Assembly (NCBI GenBank): GCA_046154125.1
Contig: JBJXEJ010000118.1
Coordinates: forward strand, 1 to 64,000
Reading direction: 5' to 3'
Source: PBB1 sp046154125
GTDB lineage: Bacteria > Pseudomonadota > Gammaproteobacteria > Burkholderiales > Burkholderiaceae_C
DNA length: 64,000 nt
Part shown: positions 14,311-23,056 of the stretch, piece by piece
Numbering within the stretch: the first letter of the stretch is position 1
How the letters are laid out: each line of letters starts with the position of its first letter
Translations under genes and position numbers: made by a program
The notes under the pieces: generated by a model
Databases searched by the model: none
What the model saw: the letters and a program-made list of their open reading frames with translations, nothing else
Told to the model about the DNA's origin: nothing

Positions 14311-16311
14311 ATGCCCGCCTGCGTCCACAACGCTCACCAGCCCCTGCACGCTCGGCACTTGCGTCAACTGGCGCTGTGCGTCGCACTGGCGGCCGCGATG
14401 CCGGCACGAGCGGCGAAGGATGACCTCACCCGTCTTGACCTGGGAGAGCTCATGGAGCTCACGGTGGTGGGCGCGGCCAAGTACGAGCAGAAGCAGAACG
14501 AGGTCGCCGCTGCGGCAAGCATCATCACGCGCCAGGAAATACAGGCCTTCGGCTGGCGCACGCTGGGGGATGCGTTGGCGAGCCTGCCCGGCGTCTACAC
14601 CACGAACGATCGTCAATACACCTACCTCGGTACGCGTGGCTTCGGACTGTCCGGTGACTACAACACCCGCGTGCTGCTGACGATCAATGGCAATCGGGTG
14701 AACGATCCGCTGTATGACGGGTCCAGCTTCGGCCGCGACTTCCCGCTCGACATGGACCTGGTCGAGCGCATCGAATTCATTCCCGGCCCGGGAAGTGCGG
14801 TGTATGGCCAGAACGCGATGTTTGGCGTTGTCAACGTGATCACGCGAAACGGCAGCGCTGTCGGGGGCGCCGAGCTAGCGATGGCCTACCAGAGCCCGCA
14901 GTCATTGCGTGAAGGTCGCGCCAGTTGGGGCAAGGTGCTGGACAACGACGTCGACCTGCTGATCTCGGTTTCAGGCATGCATGCCCGGGGCGCGGATCAC
15001 TTCTTTGATTTTGGCGCCGCAGGTGTTTCCGGTGTGGCGACCGGCCTCGACGCGGAGCGCAACCACCAGTTCTTCGCGCGCGCGGCCCGCGGCCCATGGT
15101 CGATGGAATTCGTTCATGGGTACCGCCGCAAGGATGACCCGACCGCAGCGTATTTCTCCGATCCGATGGCGTCGGGCCAATACGAGAGCGATGCCTACTC
15201 GCTGGCGCAACTCCAGTATCAGGACGTGTTCGCTGAAAACACGCTGCAGGTGGCGGCGCGCCTGTTCGCCGGCCAGCAACGCTTTCGCTCGGTGTTCATC
15301 TATGACGACGTGCCTGCGCAAGCGCCAGGAACCAGCGACTGGCGCGGGGCCGAGTTGCGGCTGATCTCGACGGCACTGACCAATCACAAGTTCATGCTGG
15401 GGCTGGAGTACCAGGACAACAACCGCATTGACCAGGGCGTGCCAATCCCGGGGGAACCCAACAGCCTCAACTCGCTTTCGACTCCCGGCTACCGAGCGGG
15501 CGTGTACGTACAGGACGAGTGGCACTTCGCGAACGCGCTGACGGCCACCCTCGGCTTGCGGGCAGACCGCAATGCTGTCACGGGAAGCGCCATGAGCCCG
15601 CGCGCCGCCGTGATCTGGCAGGCCGCCCCAGCGACCACGCTCAAGGCGCTGTATGGCGAAGCCCACCGTGCGCCCAATGCGTACGAGAGCAATTACACGG
15701 ATGGCCTCACGCAGGTGGCCAACGGCGGGTTGAAGGACGAAAAGATCGAGACGCTGGAAATCGTGGCGGATCACCGCGTGAGCCGTGACCTTGCCCTGCG
15801 GGCAACGGCCTACAAATGGACGCTGAACAGGCTGATCGTCGCCGGGATCGATCCGCAAAGCGGGCTGACGCAGTATCAATCGGGCAGCACGGTAACCGCC
15901 CGTGGACTGGAATTGAGTGCCGACCGGACGTGGGATCACGGCGCACGTCTGCGCGGAAACGTGTCGATCCAGCATGTGACGGCCGCGCACGGAGGCGATC
16001 AACTGAACTCGCCCACAGTGCTGGCACGGCTCAATTTCTCGACGCCCCTGCCGGTTGCCGGCCTGCGCCTGGGATACGAACTGCGTTTCGACTCCAAGCG
16101 CCGCAGCGTTGCAGGCACGGACCTGGGGGGACAGGCCATTTCGGGCCTGCACTTGAGCACCTCGGCGTTGGCCCCGGGTCTGGATTTGTCCTTGGACATC
16201 CAGAACCTCTTCGACAAGCGCTACACACACCCGGCGCCCGACAGCAACTGGCAGAACGCCATTCAGCAGGACGGACGCAGTGTCGGTCTCATGCTGCGCT
16301 ACCGGTATTGA
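14311..16311 (+). CDS. TonB-dependent outer-membrane receptor
   Basis: 666 residues with an N-terminal signal peptide (cleavage near ARA at about 34) and a plug domain (about 50-165: DLGELMELTVVGAAKYEQ, ASIITRQEIQAFG, then RIEFIPGPGSAVYGQNAMFGVVNVIT). The remainder is a beta-barrel ending in an aromatic Tyr-rich terminus (RYRY). It would import a ligand using TonB energy. Position suggests it belongs to the common receptor / YfiR / hybrid-kinase arrangement, where it may act in signalling rather than nutrition. The 160 bases upstream show no riboswitch I could recognise. Substrate is unknown. Confidence 0.93.
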   Translation: MPACVHNAHQPLHARHLRQLALCVALAAAMPARAAKDDLTRLDLGELMELTVVGAAKYEQKQNEVAAAASIITRQEIQAFGWRTLGDALASLPGVYTTNDRQYTYLGTRGFGLSGDYNTRVLLTINGNRVNDPLYDGSSFGRDFPLDMDLVERIEFIPGPGSAVYGQNAMFGVVNVITRNGSAVGGAELAMAYQSPQSLREGRASWGKVLDNDVDLLISVSGMHARGADHFFDFGAAGVSGVATGLDAERNHQFFARAARGPWSMEFVHGYRRKDDPTAAYFSDPMASGQYESDAYSLAQLQYQDVFAENTLQVAARLFAGQQRFRSVFIYDDVPAQAPGTSDWRGAELRLISTALTNHKFMLGLEYQDNNRIDQGVPIPGEPNSLNSLSTPGYRAGVYVQDEWHFANALTATLGLRADRNAVTGSAMSPRAAVIWQAAPATTLKALYGEAHRAPNAYESNYTDGLTQVANGGLKDEKIETLEIVADHRVSRDLALRATAYKWTLNRLIVAGIDPQSGLTQYQSGSTVTARGLELSADRTWDHGARLRGNVSIQHVTAAHGGDQLNSPTVLARLNFSTPLPVAGLRLGYELRFDSKRRSVAGTDLGGQAISGLHLSTSALAPGLDLSLDIQNLFDKRYTHPAPDSNWQNAIQQDGRSVGLMLRYRY

Positions 16312-16317
16312 GCGGAA

Positions 16318-16572
16318 ATGATTCGCCTCTCCTGCGCAGCCATCACGCTCGCCACGATCCCCGGCCGATGCCGATGCCTCATCGGCGGGGGCCTGAGCGT
16401 CCTGGCAGTTTCCATTCAGTGTGCCGTCCTCCCGCTGAACCTAGAGCAGTTGCTGCAGTTGCCGCTGGATCGATTGCTCGAGCTGAAGGTCGCAGGCGCT
16501 TCGGTTCCTGCCCAGCACGACGGCACGGCTGCTGCGCCTCGGTTTCGTGTCGGTGCAGAGGCATCTCGATGA
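16318..16572 (+). CDS. 84-residue coupled protein, TonB-receptor-N-terminus-like (unknown function)
   Basis: Starts six bases after the receptor stop and ends with ATGA, its TGA overlapping the ATG of the YfiR-family gene. That spacing argues for a translated gene rather than chance. Residues about 22-42 are hydrophobic (signal or anchor). They are followed by LEQLLQLPLDRLLELKVAG, which resembles the short conserved stretch found just after the signal peptide of this class of TonB-dependent receptors (compare DLGELMELTVVG in the neighbour). The rest is a short polar tail. It may be a remnant of a second receptor or a small periplasmic partner; I cannot tell. Confidence 0.55.
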   Translation: MIRLSCAAITLATIPGRCRCLIGGGLSVLAVSIQCAVLPLNLEQLLQLPLDRLLELKVAGASVPAQHDGTAAAPRFRVGAEASR

Positions 16573-17099
16573 GGCACAGCTCCCGCCTCATCCGGACAGC
16601 GCTGAGCCTCGTTGGCCTGCTTTTGCTGGCAACGGCTGCGCGGGGCGCTGACCTGCCTGAATACCGACTGAAGGCCGCCTTCATCTACAACTTTGCGGTT
16701 TACACGGAGTGGCCCGCAGAGGTCGGCACCAGGCTCAACCTGTGCGTCCTGGGCCAAGATCCGTTCGATGGAGAGCTGCAGCAGCTCAGTGGCAAGGTGA
16801 TCGGCACACGCAACATCGCAGTGCAGAACATGACCACGCGCAAGCCGATCACGGACTGCCAGCTGCTCTACATCGCGCCTTCGGCGATCAGCGAACTGCC
16901 ACAGGTGCTCGGGGCCCTGAACGGGCAGAAGGTGCTGGTGGTGACCGACAGCCCAGGTGCTGCGCGCGACGGTGCGGCCATCAACATGGCCGTGCAGAAC
17001 TCGAAGATCCTGTTCGAGGTCAATCTGAAGGCCGTACAGGACGCGCGCCTGACCTTGAGCTCCAAGTTGCTGCGCCTCGCGAGGGAGATCTATCCATGA
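16569..17099 (+). CDS. YfiR-family periplasmic protein (DUF4154)
   Basis: 176 residues with a signal peptide (LVGLLLLATAARGA). The mature part begins LPEYRLKAAFIYNFAVYTEWP, the hallmark of YfiR-family proteins, and contains NLCVLGQDPF, ITDCQLLYIAPS and a KVLVVTDSPGAARDGAAINM segment near the C-terminus. YfiR in Pseudomonas is a periplasmic repressor of a membrane signalling enzyme. Here the start is coupled by ATGA overlap to the preceding small gene, and a membrane hybrid kinase with a periplasmic domain follows 46 bases later. A periplasmic signal-relay role onto that kinase is the natural inference. Confidence 0.9.
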   Translation: MRHSSRLIRTALSLVGLLLLATAARGADLPEYRLKAAFIYNFAVYTEWPAEVGTRLNLCVLGQDPFDGELQQLSGKVIGTRNIAVQNMTTRKPITDCQLLYIAPSAISELPQVLGALNGQKVLVVTDSPGAARDGAAINMAVQNSKILFEVNLKAVQDARLTLSSKLLRLAREIYP

Positions 17100-17145
17100 C
17101 CCGGCACCCCCAAGGTTGGCCAGGCCAGGCCACATCGGGACAACC

Positions 17146-19536
17146 ATGCACGCACGGCTGAGCAACCTCTCGATCCGCTTCCGGATCATCGCCGTCGCCG
17201 TGGCGACAACCGCACTGGCACTTCTGTCGGCGTCGACGATTTTCGCGGTGAACCAGACCGCGGCGGCCAGGGAAGCGCTGGTGTCCTCGGCAACCTCACT
17301 GGCACGTGTGTCGGCGATCAACGCAGAGGCCGCACTGGCATTTCGCGACCAGACTGCCGCAGCCGAAATCGCCACGGCGCTGTCCAAGGAAGACGATGTG
17401 CTGGCGGTCGATATCGACCTGGTCGACGGCACGCACTTCGCAGCCGCCCAGGGCAGCAAGGCAGGAATGCAGGATCTGTTGGCGCACCTCGCGCATGGCA
17501 GCGCTCCGCGTGAATCGGAGGCGGCAGCGCTGAAGGACGGCGTTGCGGCATGGCACCGTTTCGAGGGCGACCACCTGTTGCTCGTCCACCGCATCATGGT
17601 CAATGGCAAGGCGGTGGGCCGACTCACGCTGATGGTCGCTAGCACTCGACTTCAGGCACAGATCAACCGGCAGCTCGGGTTTGCGGCGCTGGTGTTTGTC
17701 GGAGCGCTCTACGTGGCTTATCTGCTGGCATCACGGCTGCAGCGCATCATCTCAGAGCCACTGCTGAATCTGGCGGAGACCATGGCTGAGGTGTCGCGCC
17801 AGGGCGACTACGCGCTGCGCGCGCGAAAGACGACCGGCGCAGAAACCGGTGTGCTGATCGACGGCTTCAACACGATGCTGGATCAGATTCAAAACCGCGA
17901 TGCGGCGCTGGCTCAGGCTGTCAGCGAGCTGAAGATCGCCAAGCAGCAGGCCGACGCTGCAAACGAGGCCAAGTCGCAGTTTCTCGCAACGATGAGTCAC
18001 GAGATTCGCACTCCAATGAACGGCGTGCTGGGGATGGCTGAGCTCCTGCTCAACACCGAACTGGCGCCCAACCAGCTGCAGTACGCACAGACCATCAGCC
18101 ACTCGGGCCGGATCCTGCTTGCGATCATCAACGACGTGCTCGACTATTCCAAGATTGAGGCGGGCAGACTGGTCCTGGATTGCGTCGAATTCGATCTCGT
18201 TGAGACCGTCGAGGAAGTTTCCGTGCTCATGGCCGGGTTGGCACAAGGCAAGGGCCTGGAGCTTGTCACCCGGTTTGGTCCCGGGCTTCCGGCAGTGGTA
18301 GCGGGAGACCCCGGTCGGCTGCAACAGGTGCTGCTCAACCTCGTCGGCAACGCAGTCAAATTCACACCTCACGGCGACGTCGTGATCGCTGTTGATTCTG
18401 TGGCGGCGAGCGATCTGGGAGTGCGGCTGCGCTTCGAGGTACGCGACACGGGTATCGGGCTCGAAAAAAACGCCCAAGCCGGCATCTTCGATGCCTTCAC
18501 GCAGGCCGACAGTTCGACCACGCGAAACTTCGGTGGAACCGGCCTGGGTTTGACCATCGCCAAGCGTCTGGCCCACCTGATGAATGGCGAAATCGGCGTC
18601 GATAGCATCAGCGGGCTCGGTTCGACATTCTGGTTCACCGCAAATTTCGCCAGCCCGACGAGCAGCAACACTCAGCAGCCGACGCACGAGGCAAGACAAC
18701 CGCGGGTGCTGGTGGTCGACGACAACGCAGCCAGTCGGGAAGCGTTGCATGACCAGATGATCGCCTGGAGCATCAACGCAAGCCGCGCGAGCGGGGCCGC
18801 AGAGGCACTCGACTTGCTGCGCGATGCGGCGGCCTGCGGCGCCCCGTTTGACGTCGCATTCATCGACATGCAAATGCCCCGCGTCACTGGACTTCAGCTG
18901 GTGAAACAGATTCGCGAGCAGGCCGACATCGCTGGTGTTCGCATCGTCTTGATGACCCCTGCCGAGGTGGTTCCGGGATCGGCCCAGCTCCAGGCCTGGG
19001 GGGTACAGACGGGTCTGACCAAGCCGGCGAGGCGCTCGCAGCTGCTGGCTTGCATGGCAGAGGTTCGACCTGCACGCAACGTGCGGAAACCGTCGCCGCC
19101 CGCCACAGACCGAGCCGAGCGACCGGCTCGCATCCTGGTTGCAGAAGACAACCCCGTGAATCAGCAGGTGGTGCTCTGCCTGCTGGAGTCGATGGGATAC
19201 GCGGCAGAGCTGGCGTCCAACGGTTGCGAGGCGCTGACAGCGTTCGCGGCGAACGACTACGACCTGATCCTCATGGACATGCAGATGCCAGAGATGGACG
19301 GCCTGGAGGCCACGCGCCGGATTCGTGCCCTGGAGCGAGGGTCGCCAGACCGCGTCTCAGTGCCCATCATCGCGCTGACAGCCAATGCACTTTCCGGAGA
19401 CCGTCAACTTTGCATTGCGGCCGGGATGACCGACTACTTGAGCAAGCCGGTCGCAAGCACCGCCCTGCGAGCGGCCCTCATAAAGCACCTGGAGAGGCCG
19501 GTCCGGGAGACACGTCCGTCAGATGGTCTGGTCTGA
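17146..19536 (+). CDS. Hybrid sensor histidine kinase with two receiver domains
   Basis: 796 residues from ATG 17146. TM1 at about 12-34, a periplasmic CHASE8-type sensor at about 36-175, TM2 at about 178-196, then HAMP and coiled coil. HisKA has His285 in MSHEIRTPMNG; HATPase follows with NAVKFTPHG, DTGIGL and GGTGLGL. Receiver 1 (about 520-640) has VVDDN and FIDMQMP. Receiver 2 (about 665-785) has AEDNPVNQQ and LMDMQMPEMDG plus a SKP lysine. No Hpt domain or output domain is present, so phosphate must pass to a protein encoded elsewhere. It closes the receptor / small protein / YfiR operon and probably reads the state of YfiR. Confidence 0.94.
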   Translation: MHARLSNLSIRFRIIAVAVATTALALLSASTIFAVNQTAAAREALVSSATSLARVSAINAEAALAFRDQTAAAEIATALSKEDDVLAVDIDLVDGTHFAAAQGSKAGMQDLLAHLAHGSAPRESEAAALKDGVAAWHRFEGDHLLLVHRIMVNGKAVGRLTLMVASTRLQAQINRQLGFAALVFVGALYVAYLLASRLQRIISEPLLNLAETMAEVSRQGDYALRARKTTGAETGVLIDGFNTMLDQIQNRDAALAQAVSELKIAKQQADAANEAKSQFLATMSHEIRTPMNGVLGMAELLLNTELAPNQLQYAQTISHSGRILLAIINDVLDYSKIEAGRLVLDCVEFDLVETVEEVSVLMAGLAQGKGLELVTRFGPGLPAVVAGDPGRLQQVLLNLVGNAVKFTPHGDVVIAVDSVAASDLGVRLRFEVRDTGIGLEKNAQAGIFDAFTQADSSTTRNFGGTGLGLTIAKRLAHLMNGEIGVDSISGLGSTFWFTANFASPTSSNTQQPTHEARQPRVLVVDDNAASREALHDQMIAWSINASRASGAAEALDLLRDAAACGAPFDVAFIDMQMPRVTGLQLVKQIREQADIAGVRIVLMTPAEVVPGSAQLQAWGVQTGLTKPARRSQLLACMAEVRPARNVRKPSPPATDRAERPARILVAEDNPVNQQVVLCLLESMGYAAELASNGCEALTAFAANDYDLILMDMQMPEMDGLEATRRIRALERGSPDRVSVPIIALTANALSGDRQLCIAAGMTDYLSKPVASTALRAALIKHLERPVRETRPSDGLV

Positions 19537-19617
19537 TCCCGCCAGGACCCCTGCCCGGCGCGACCGGATAATTCGAGGTTTCCACGAGCCGCGTGCCCTC
19601 CGGGTGCGCGACGCCCC

Positions 19618-21285
19618 ATGTCCACCGATCCCACAACGTCCGCGCTCGACAAGGAAGTCCGGCGCCGCCGCACCTTCGCGATCATTTCGCACCCCGACGC
19701 CGGCAAGACCACGCTGACCGAGAAGCTGCTGCTGTTCTCCGGCGCGATCCAGATCGCCGGCAGCGTGAAGGCGCGCAAGGCCACGCGCCACGCCACCTCC
19801 GACTGGATGGAGATCGAAAAGCAGCGCGGCATCTCGGTCGCGTCGAGCGTGATGCAGATGGAGTACCGCGACTGCGTCATCAACCTGCTGGACACGCCGG
19901 GTCACCAGGACTTCTCCGAAGACACCTACCGCGTGCTGACTGCGGTCGATGCCGCGCTGATGGTCATCGACGCTGCCAATGGCGTCGAACCGCAGACGCG
20001 GCGCCTGTTGCAGGTCTGCCGGGCGCGCAACACGCCGATCCTGACCTTCGTCAACAAGATGGACCGCGAGGTCAAGGACCCGCTGGCGCTGATGGACGAG
20101 ATCGAGCGCGAGCTCGGCATGGAAGTGGTGCCGTTCACCTGGCCGGTCGGCATGGGCAAGCAGTTCCACGGCGTGATGGACCTGCGCGAGAAGCAGATGC
20201 GCGTCTTCAGCCCGGGCGAGGACCGGCATCACAAGGACGGTGAACGGGGCAGCGACGAGATCCTCGCCGGTCTCGACAACCCGGCCTATGCCCAGCGCTT
20301 CGGCATGCAGTACGACCAGGCTCAGGGCGAGATCGAACTGCTGACCGATGCGGCGCCGCCATTCGACCGCGCCGAATTCCTGGCCGGCCGGCAGACGCCG
20401 ATGTTCTTCGGCTCGGCAGTCAACAACTTCGGCGTGCGAGAGGTGCTCGACGCTTTGGTCGATCTGGCACCGTCGCCGGGACCGCGCATGGCGATCCAGC
20501 GCGAAGTGAAGCCTGCCGAACCGAAGTTCACCGGCGTCGTCTTCAAGATCCAGGCGAACATGGACCCGGCGCACCGCGACCGCATCGCCTTCCTGCGCGT
20601 GGCCTCGGGTCACTTCGAGCGCGGCATGCGGCTGAAGGTGGTGCGCTCGGGCAAGGAACTGCGCCCGAACACCGTGGTCAGCTTTCTGAGCCAGCGGCGA
20701 GAGCTGCTCGATGAAGCTTTCGCCGGCGACATCATCGGCATCCCGAACCACGGCGTGCTGCAGCTCGGCGACACGCTGACCGAAGGCGAGGCGCTGCAGT
20801 ACACGGGGCTGCCGTTCTTCGCGCCGGAGATGTTCCGCTCGGTCGAGGTGGCCGACCCGCTGAAGACCAAGCAGCTGAGGGCGGGGCTGACGCAGCTCGG
20901 CGAGGAAGGTGCGATCCAGGTGTTCCGTCCGGTCGGTGGCACGGTGCTGCTGCTGGGCGCAGTCGGACAGTTGCAGTTCGAAGTCGTCGCACACCGGCTC
21001 GAGCACGAGTACGGGGTCAAGGCGCGCATCATGCCGAGCCGATTTCAGGTGGCCCGTTGGGTCACCTGCGAAACCGGCGAAGGTGCTGCCGCCGACGAGC
21101 GCGAGCTCAAGCGCTTCATCGACGGCAACTCGCACCGCGTGGCCTACGACGCGGTCGACGCGCCGACGGTGCTGGTCGAGTACGCCCCAGAACTGCGCGC
21201 GATCGAGGCCAACTGGCCGAAGATCAAGTTCCATGCGCTGCGCGAGCACGCGGGGCTGGTGTTCCAGAAGCAGCTCGACGGTTGA
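19618..21285 (+). CDS. prfC: Peptide chain release factor 3
   Basis: 555 residues. RF3 is the GTPase that recycles RF1/RF2 from the ribosome after termination. Its G-domain motifs are SHPDAGKTT (G1), RGISVASS (G2), DTPGHQDF (G3) and NKMD (G4), followed by RF3-specific PLALMDEIE and GKQFHGVMDL blocks and domains II and III. The ATG lies at 19618. It stands alone between the hybrid kinase gene and a DsbA-like isomerase gene, all on the plus strand; no terminator was recognised on either side. Confidence 0.97.
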   Translation: MSTDPTTSALDKEVRRRRTFAIISHPDAGKTTLTEKLLLFSGAIQIAGSVKARKATRHATSDWMEIEKQRGISVASSVMQMEYRDCVINLLDTPGHQDFSEDTYRVLTAVDAALMVIDAANGVEPQTRRLLQVCRARNTPILTFVNKMDREVKDPLALMDEIERELGMEVVPFTWPVGMGKQFHGVMDLREKQMRVFSPGEDRHHKDGERGSDEILAGLDNPAYAQRFGMQYDQAQGEIELLTDAAPPFDRAEFLAGRQTPMFFGSAVNNFGVREVLDALVDLAPSPGPRMAIQREVKPAEPKFTGVVFKIQANMDPAHRDRIAFLRVASGHFERGMRLKVVRSGKELRPNTVVSFLSQRRELLDEAFAGDIIGIPNHGVLQLGDTLTEGEALQYTGLPFFAPEMFRSVEVADPLKTKQLRAGLTQLGEEGAIQVFRPVGGTVLLLGAVGQLQFEVVAHRLEHEYGVKARIMPSRFQVARWVTCETGEGAAADERELKRFIDGNSHRVAYDAVDAPTVLVEYAPELRAIEANWPKIKFHALREHAGLVFQKQLDG

Positions 21286-21348
21286 TCTGACACAGGAGCG
21301 CGGTCATCGCAAGTGGCTAGACTGCGCCTCCCAGCTCCAGGAGGCACC

Positions 21349-21954
21349 ATGAGCCTGACCGTCGACTACTACCTGTCACCACAGTCACCGTGGACCTACC
21401 TGGGTCACGAACGCTTCCGTGAAATCGCCCGCGCCGCGAAGGCGATCGTGCGTGTGCTGCCGGTCGACCTCGGGGGCAAGGTGTTTCCGGTGTCCGGCGG
21501 CGTGCCATTGTCGAAGCGCGCTCCGCAACGACAGGCTTACCGCCTGCTCGAGTTGAAGCGCTTCAGCGAAGCGCTTGGGCAGCCGATCACATTGCAGCCG
21601 AAGTACTTTCCGGTGTCCGGCGACGACGCAGCGCGGTTGATCGTCGCCGTCGACATGCAAGACGGTACCGAGGCGGCGCTGGCGCTGACTGGTGCCGTGC
21701 TGAGGGGCGTTTGGGTCGACGACCTGAACACCGCCGATGCAGGCGTGCTGGCCGCGATGCTCGCCGCGCTCGGCCTGCCGGCCCGGCGACTGGACGACGC
21801 CTACTCGCAGGCCGCGCATGCGCGATACGAGGCCGACTCGGCGCTGGCGATCGAAGCTGGCGTGTTCGGCGCGCCAAGCTACGTGATCGACGGCGAGATC
21901 TTCTGGGGCCAGGATCGGCTGGATTTTGTTCAGCGCCGTCTCGCGCGCGGATAG
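21349..21954 (+). CDS. DsbA-family 2-hydroxychromene-2-carboxylate isomerase-like protein
   Basis: 201 residues with AGGAGG seven bases before ATG 21349. The thioredoxin-fold start VDYYLSPQSPWTYLG carries the Ser (instead of CXXC) typical of kappa-class/HCCA-isomerase-like proteins that use glutathione. The C-terminal GVFGAPSYVIDGEIFWGQDRLDF block is also diagnostic of the family. The original family member acts in naphthalene breakdown, but many homologues are general glutathione-dependent isomerases or transferases, and no aromatic-degradation genes are nearby. A bidirectional terminator follows 22 bases after the stop. Confidence 0.88.
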   Translation: MSLTVDYYLSPQSPWTYLGHERFREIARAAKAIVRVLPVDLGGKVFPVSGGVPLSKRAPQRQAYRLLELKRFSEALGQPITLQPKYFPVSGDDAARLIVAVDMQDGTEAALALTGAVLRGVWVDDLNTADAGVLAAMLAALGLPARRLDDAYSQAAHARYEADSALAIEAGVFGAPSYVIDGEIFWGQDRLDFVQRRLARG

Positions 21955-21976
21955 GCGCCGCAGGCAGGCGCACAAG

Positions 21977-22006
21977 AAAAAAGCCGGCGTGTTGCGCCGG
22001 CTTTTT
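21977..22006. terminator. Bidirectional intrinsic terminator
   Basis: AAAAAGCCGGCG and GCGCCGGCTTTTT flank a short TGTT loop. Runs of A and T on both sides allow termination from either direction. It sits between the convergent isomerase gene (ending 21954) and SWIB-protein gene (ending 22052). Confidence 0.9.
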
Positions 22007-22051
22007 CATCGATCAGCAGCGCCGAAGCGCCGTTTTCACTGACCCAGACGT

Positions 22052-22432
22052 TCAGCTCAGGTGAGCGCTGACCAGCTTGGTCATCTCGAACATCGAAACC
22101 TGAGCCTTCTTGAAGATTTCCTTCAGCTTGGCGTCGGCGTTGATGTTGGTCTTCTTGGCCGCGTCCTGGAGCTTGTGGGCCTTGATGTACTCCCACAGCT
22201 TCTTCGTCACTTCGGTGCGTGGCATCGGGGTCGAGCCGATGATCGCAGCCAGTTGCGGGCTCGGCGTGACCGCCTTCATGAACGCGGCATTCGGCGAGCG
22301 CTTCTTCGCGGGCGCTGCAGCCTTGGTGGCCGCAGTCTTGGCCGTCACCGTCTTCGCGACTGCGGCCTTCTTTGCAGGAGCCGCTTTTTTCGCAGGAGCC
22401 GTTTTGGCCGGAGCCTTCTTCGCAGTTGCCAT
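22052..22432 (-). CDS. SWIB/MDM2-domain protein with histone-H1-like Lys/Ala-rich N-terminus
   Basis: 126 residues. The N-terminal 45 residues are Ala-Lys-Pro repeats of the AKKAAPAKKA kind, like eukaryotic histone H1 tails and the bacterial H1-like proteins. From about residue 50 the SWIB domain is clear: FMKAVTPSPQLAAIIG, MPRTEVTKKLWEYIKAHKLQD, and INADAKLKEIF near the end. Bacterial SWIB proteins (also in Chlamydia, and common in Burkholderiales) probably bind nucleoid DNA. The ATG at 22432 begins MATAKK; the open frame continues upstream without homology. The shared terminator lies just beyond its stop. Confidence 0.92.
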   Translation of the reverse strand: MATAKKAPAKTAPAKKAAPAKKAAVAKTVTAKTAATKAAAPAKKRSPNAAFMKAVTPSPQLAAIIGSTPMPRTEVTKKLWEYIKAHKLQDAAKKTNINADAKLKEIFKKAQVSMFEMTKLVSAHLS

Positions 22433-22693
22433 TTCAAATCTCTCCATCAAATAAAGGGTTGATGTGCCGGGCTGGTGGAGAACCGCATGAGCCCTCTTCA
22501 TCGCAGCTGTCGTGCGCCGCCGATCGTACTGCCTGCCCTGTGCATTGAGAAGCGCGTTTCCCAGGAGAAACACGCATTCTTGCTCCTTGCCACGAGGATT
22601 GTCGTGTCCGCGTCACGAAGTGGCACGTGAACGGTGCGTGTTGTCGACGCGCGAGCCGCGGTGCCGGAGAGTCGCGGGCGTTATCCTTGCCGC

Positions 22694-23050
22694 ATGAAGA
22701 TCATTGTTCGCTGGCTCCTGCTCGCCGCCGCCTTGCTGCTGGTGGCCTATCTGTATCCGGGCGTCTCGGTCCAGAGCTTCGGCGCGGCGATGATCGCGGC
22801 CTTCGTGCTCGGGCTGCTCAACACGCTACTGCGGCCCGTGCTGGTTCTGCTGACCCTGCCGGTCACGCTGATCACGCTGGGCTTGTTCCTGTTCGTGATC
22901 AATGCGCTGATGTTCTATTTCGCTGCGAACATGCTGTCGGGCTTCAACGTCACCGGCTTCACGGCGGCGCTGATCGGCTCGCTGATCTACAGCCTGTGCG
23001 GCATGGTGATCGACGTGGCGATCGAGCGGTTCTTTTCCTCGAAGACCTGA
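22694..23050 (+). CDS. Small four-helix membrane protein (phage-holin 4-2 superfamily)
   Basis: 118 residues, almost wholly hydrophobic, with four predicted helices (about 4-22, 28-48, 52-78, 92-112). The LGLLNTLLRPVLVLLTLPVT stretch and GLFLFVINALMFYFA are typical of the widespread PF04020 family. These are chromosomally conserved proteins of unknown function despite the holin-like name, and there are no phage genes nearby. It converges on pbpC with six bases between stops. Confidence 0.85.
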   Translation: MKIIVRWLLLAAALLLVAYLYPGVSVQSFGAAMIAAFVLGLLNTLLRPVLVLLTLPVTLITLGLFLFVINALMFYFAANMLSGFNVTGFTAALIGSLIYSLCGMVIDVAIERFFSSKT

Positions 23051-23056
23051 CCCGGT

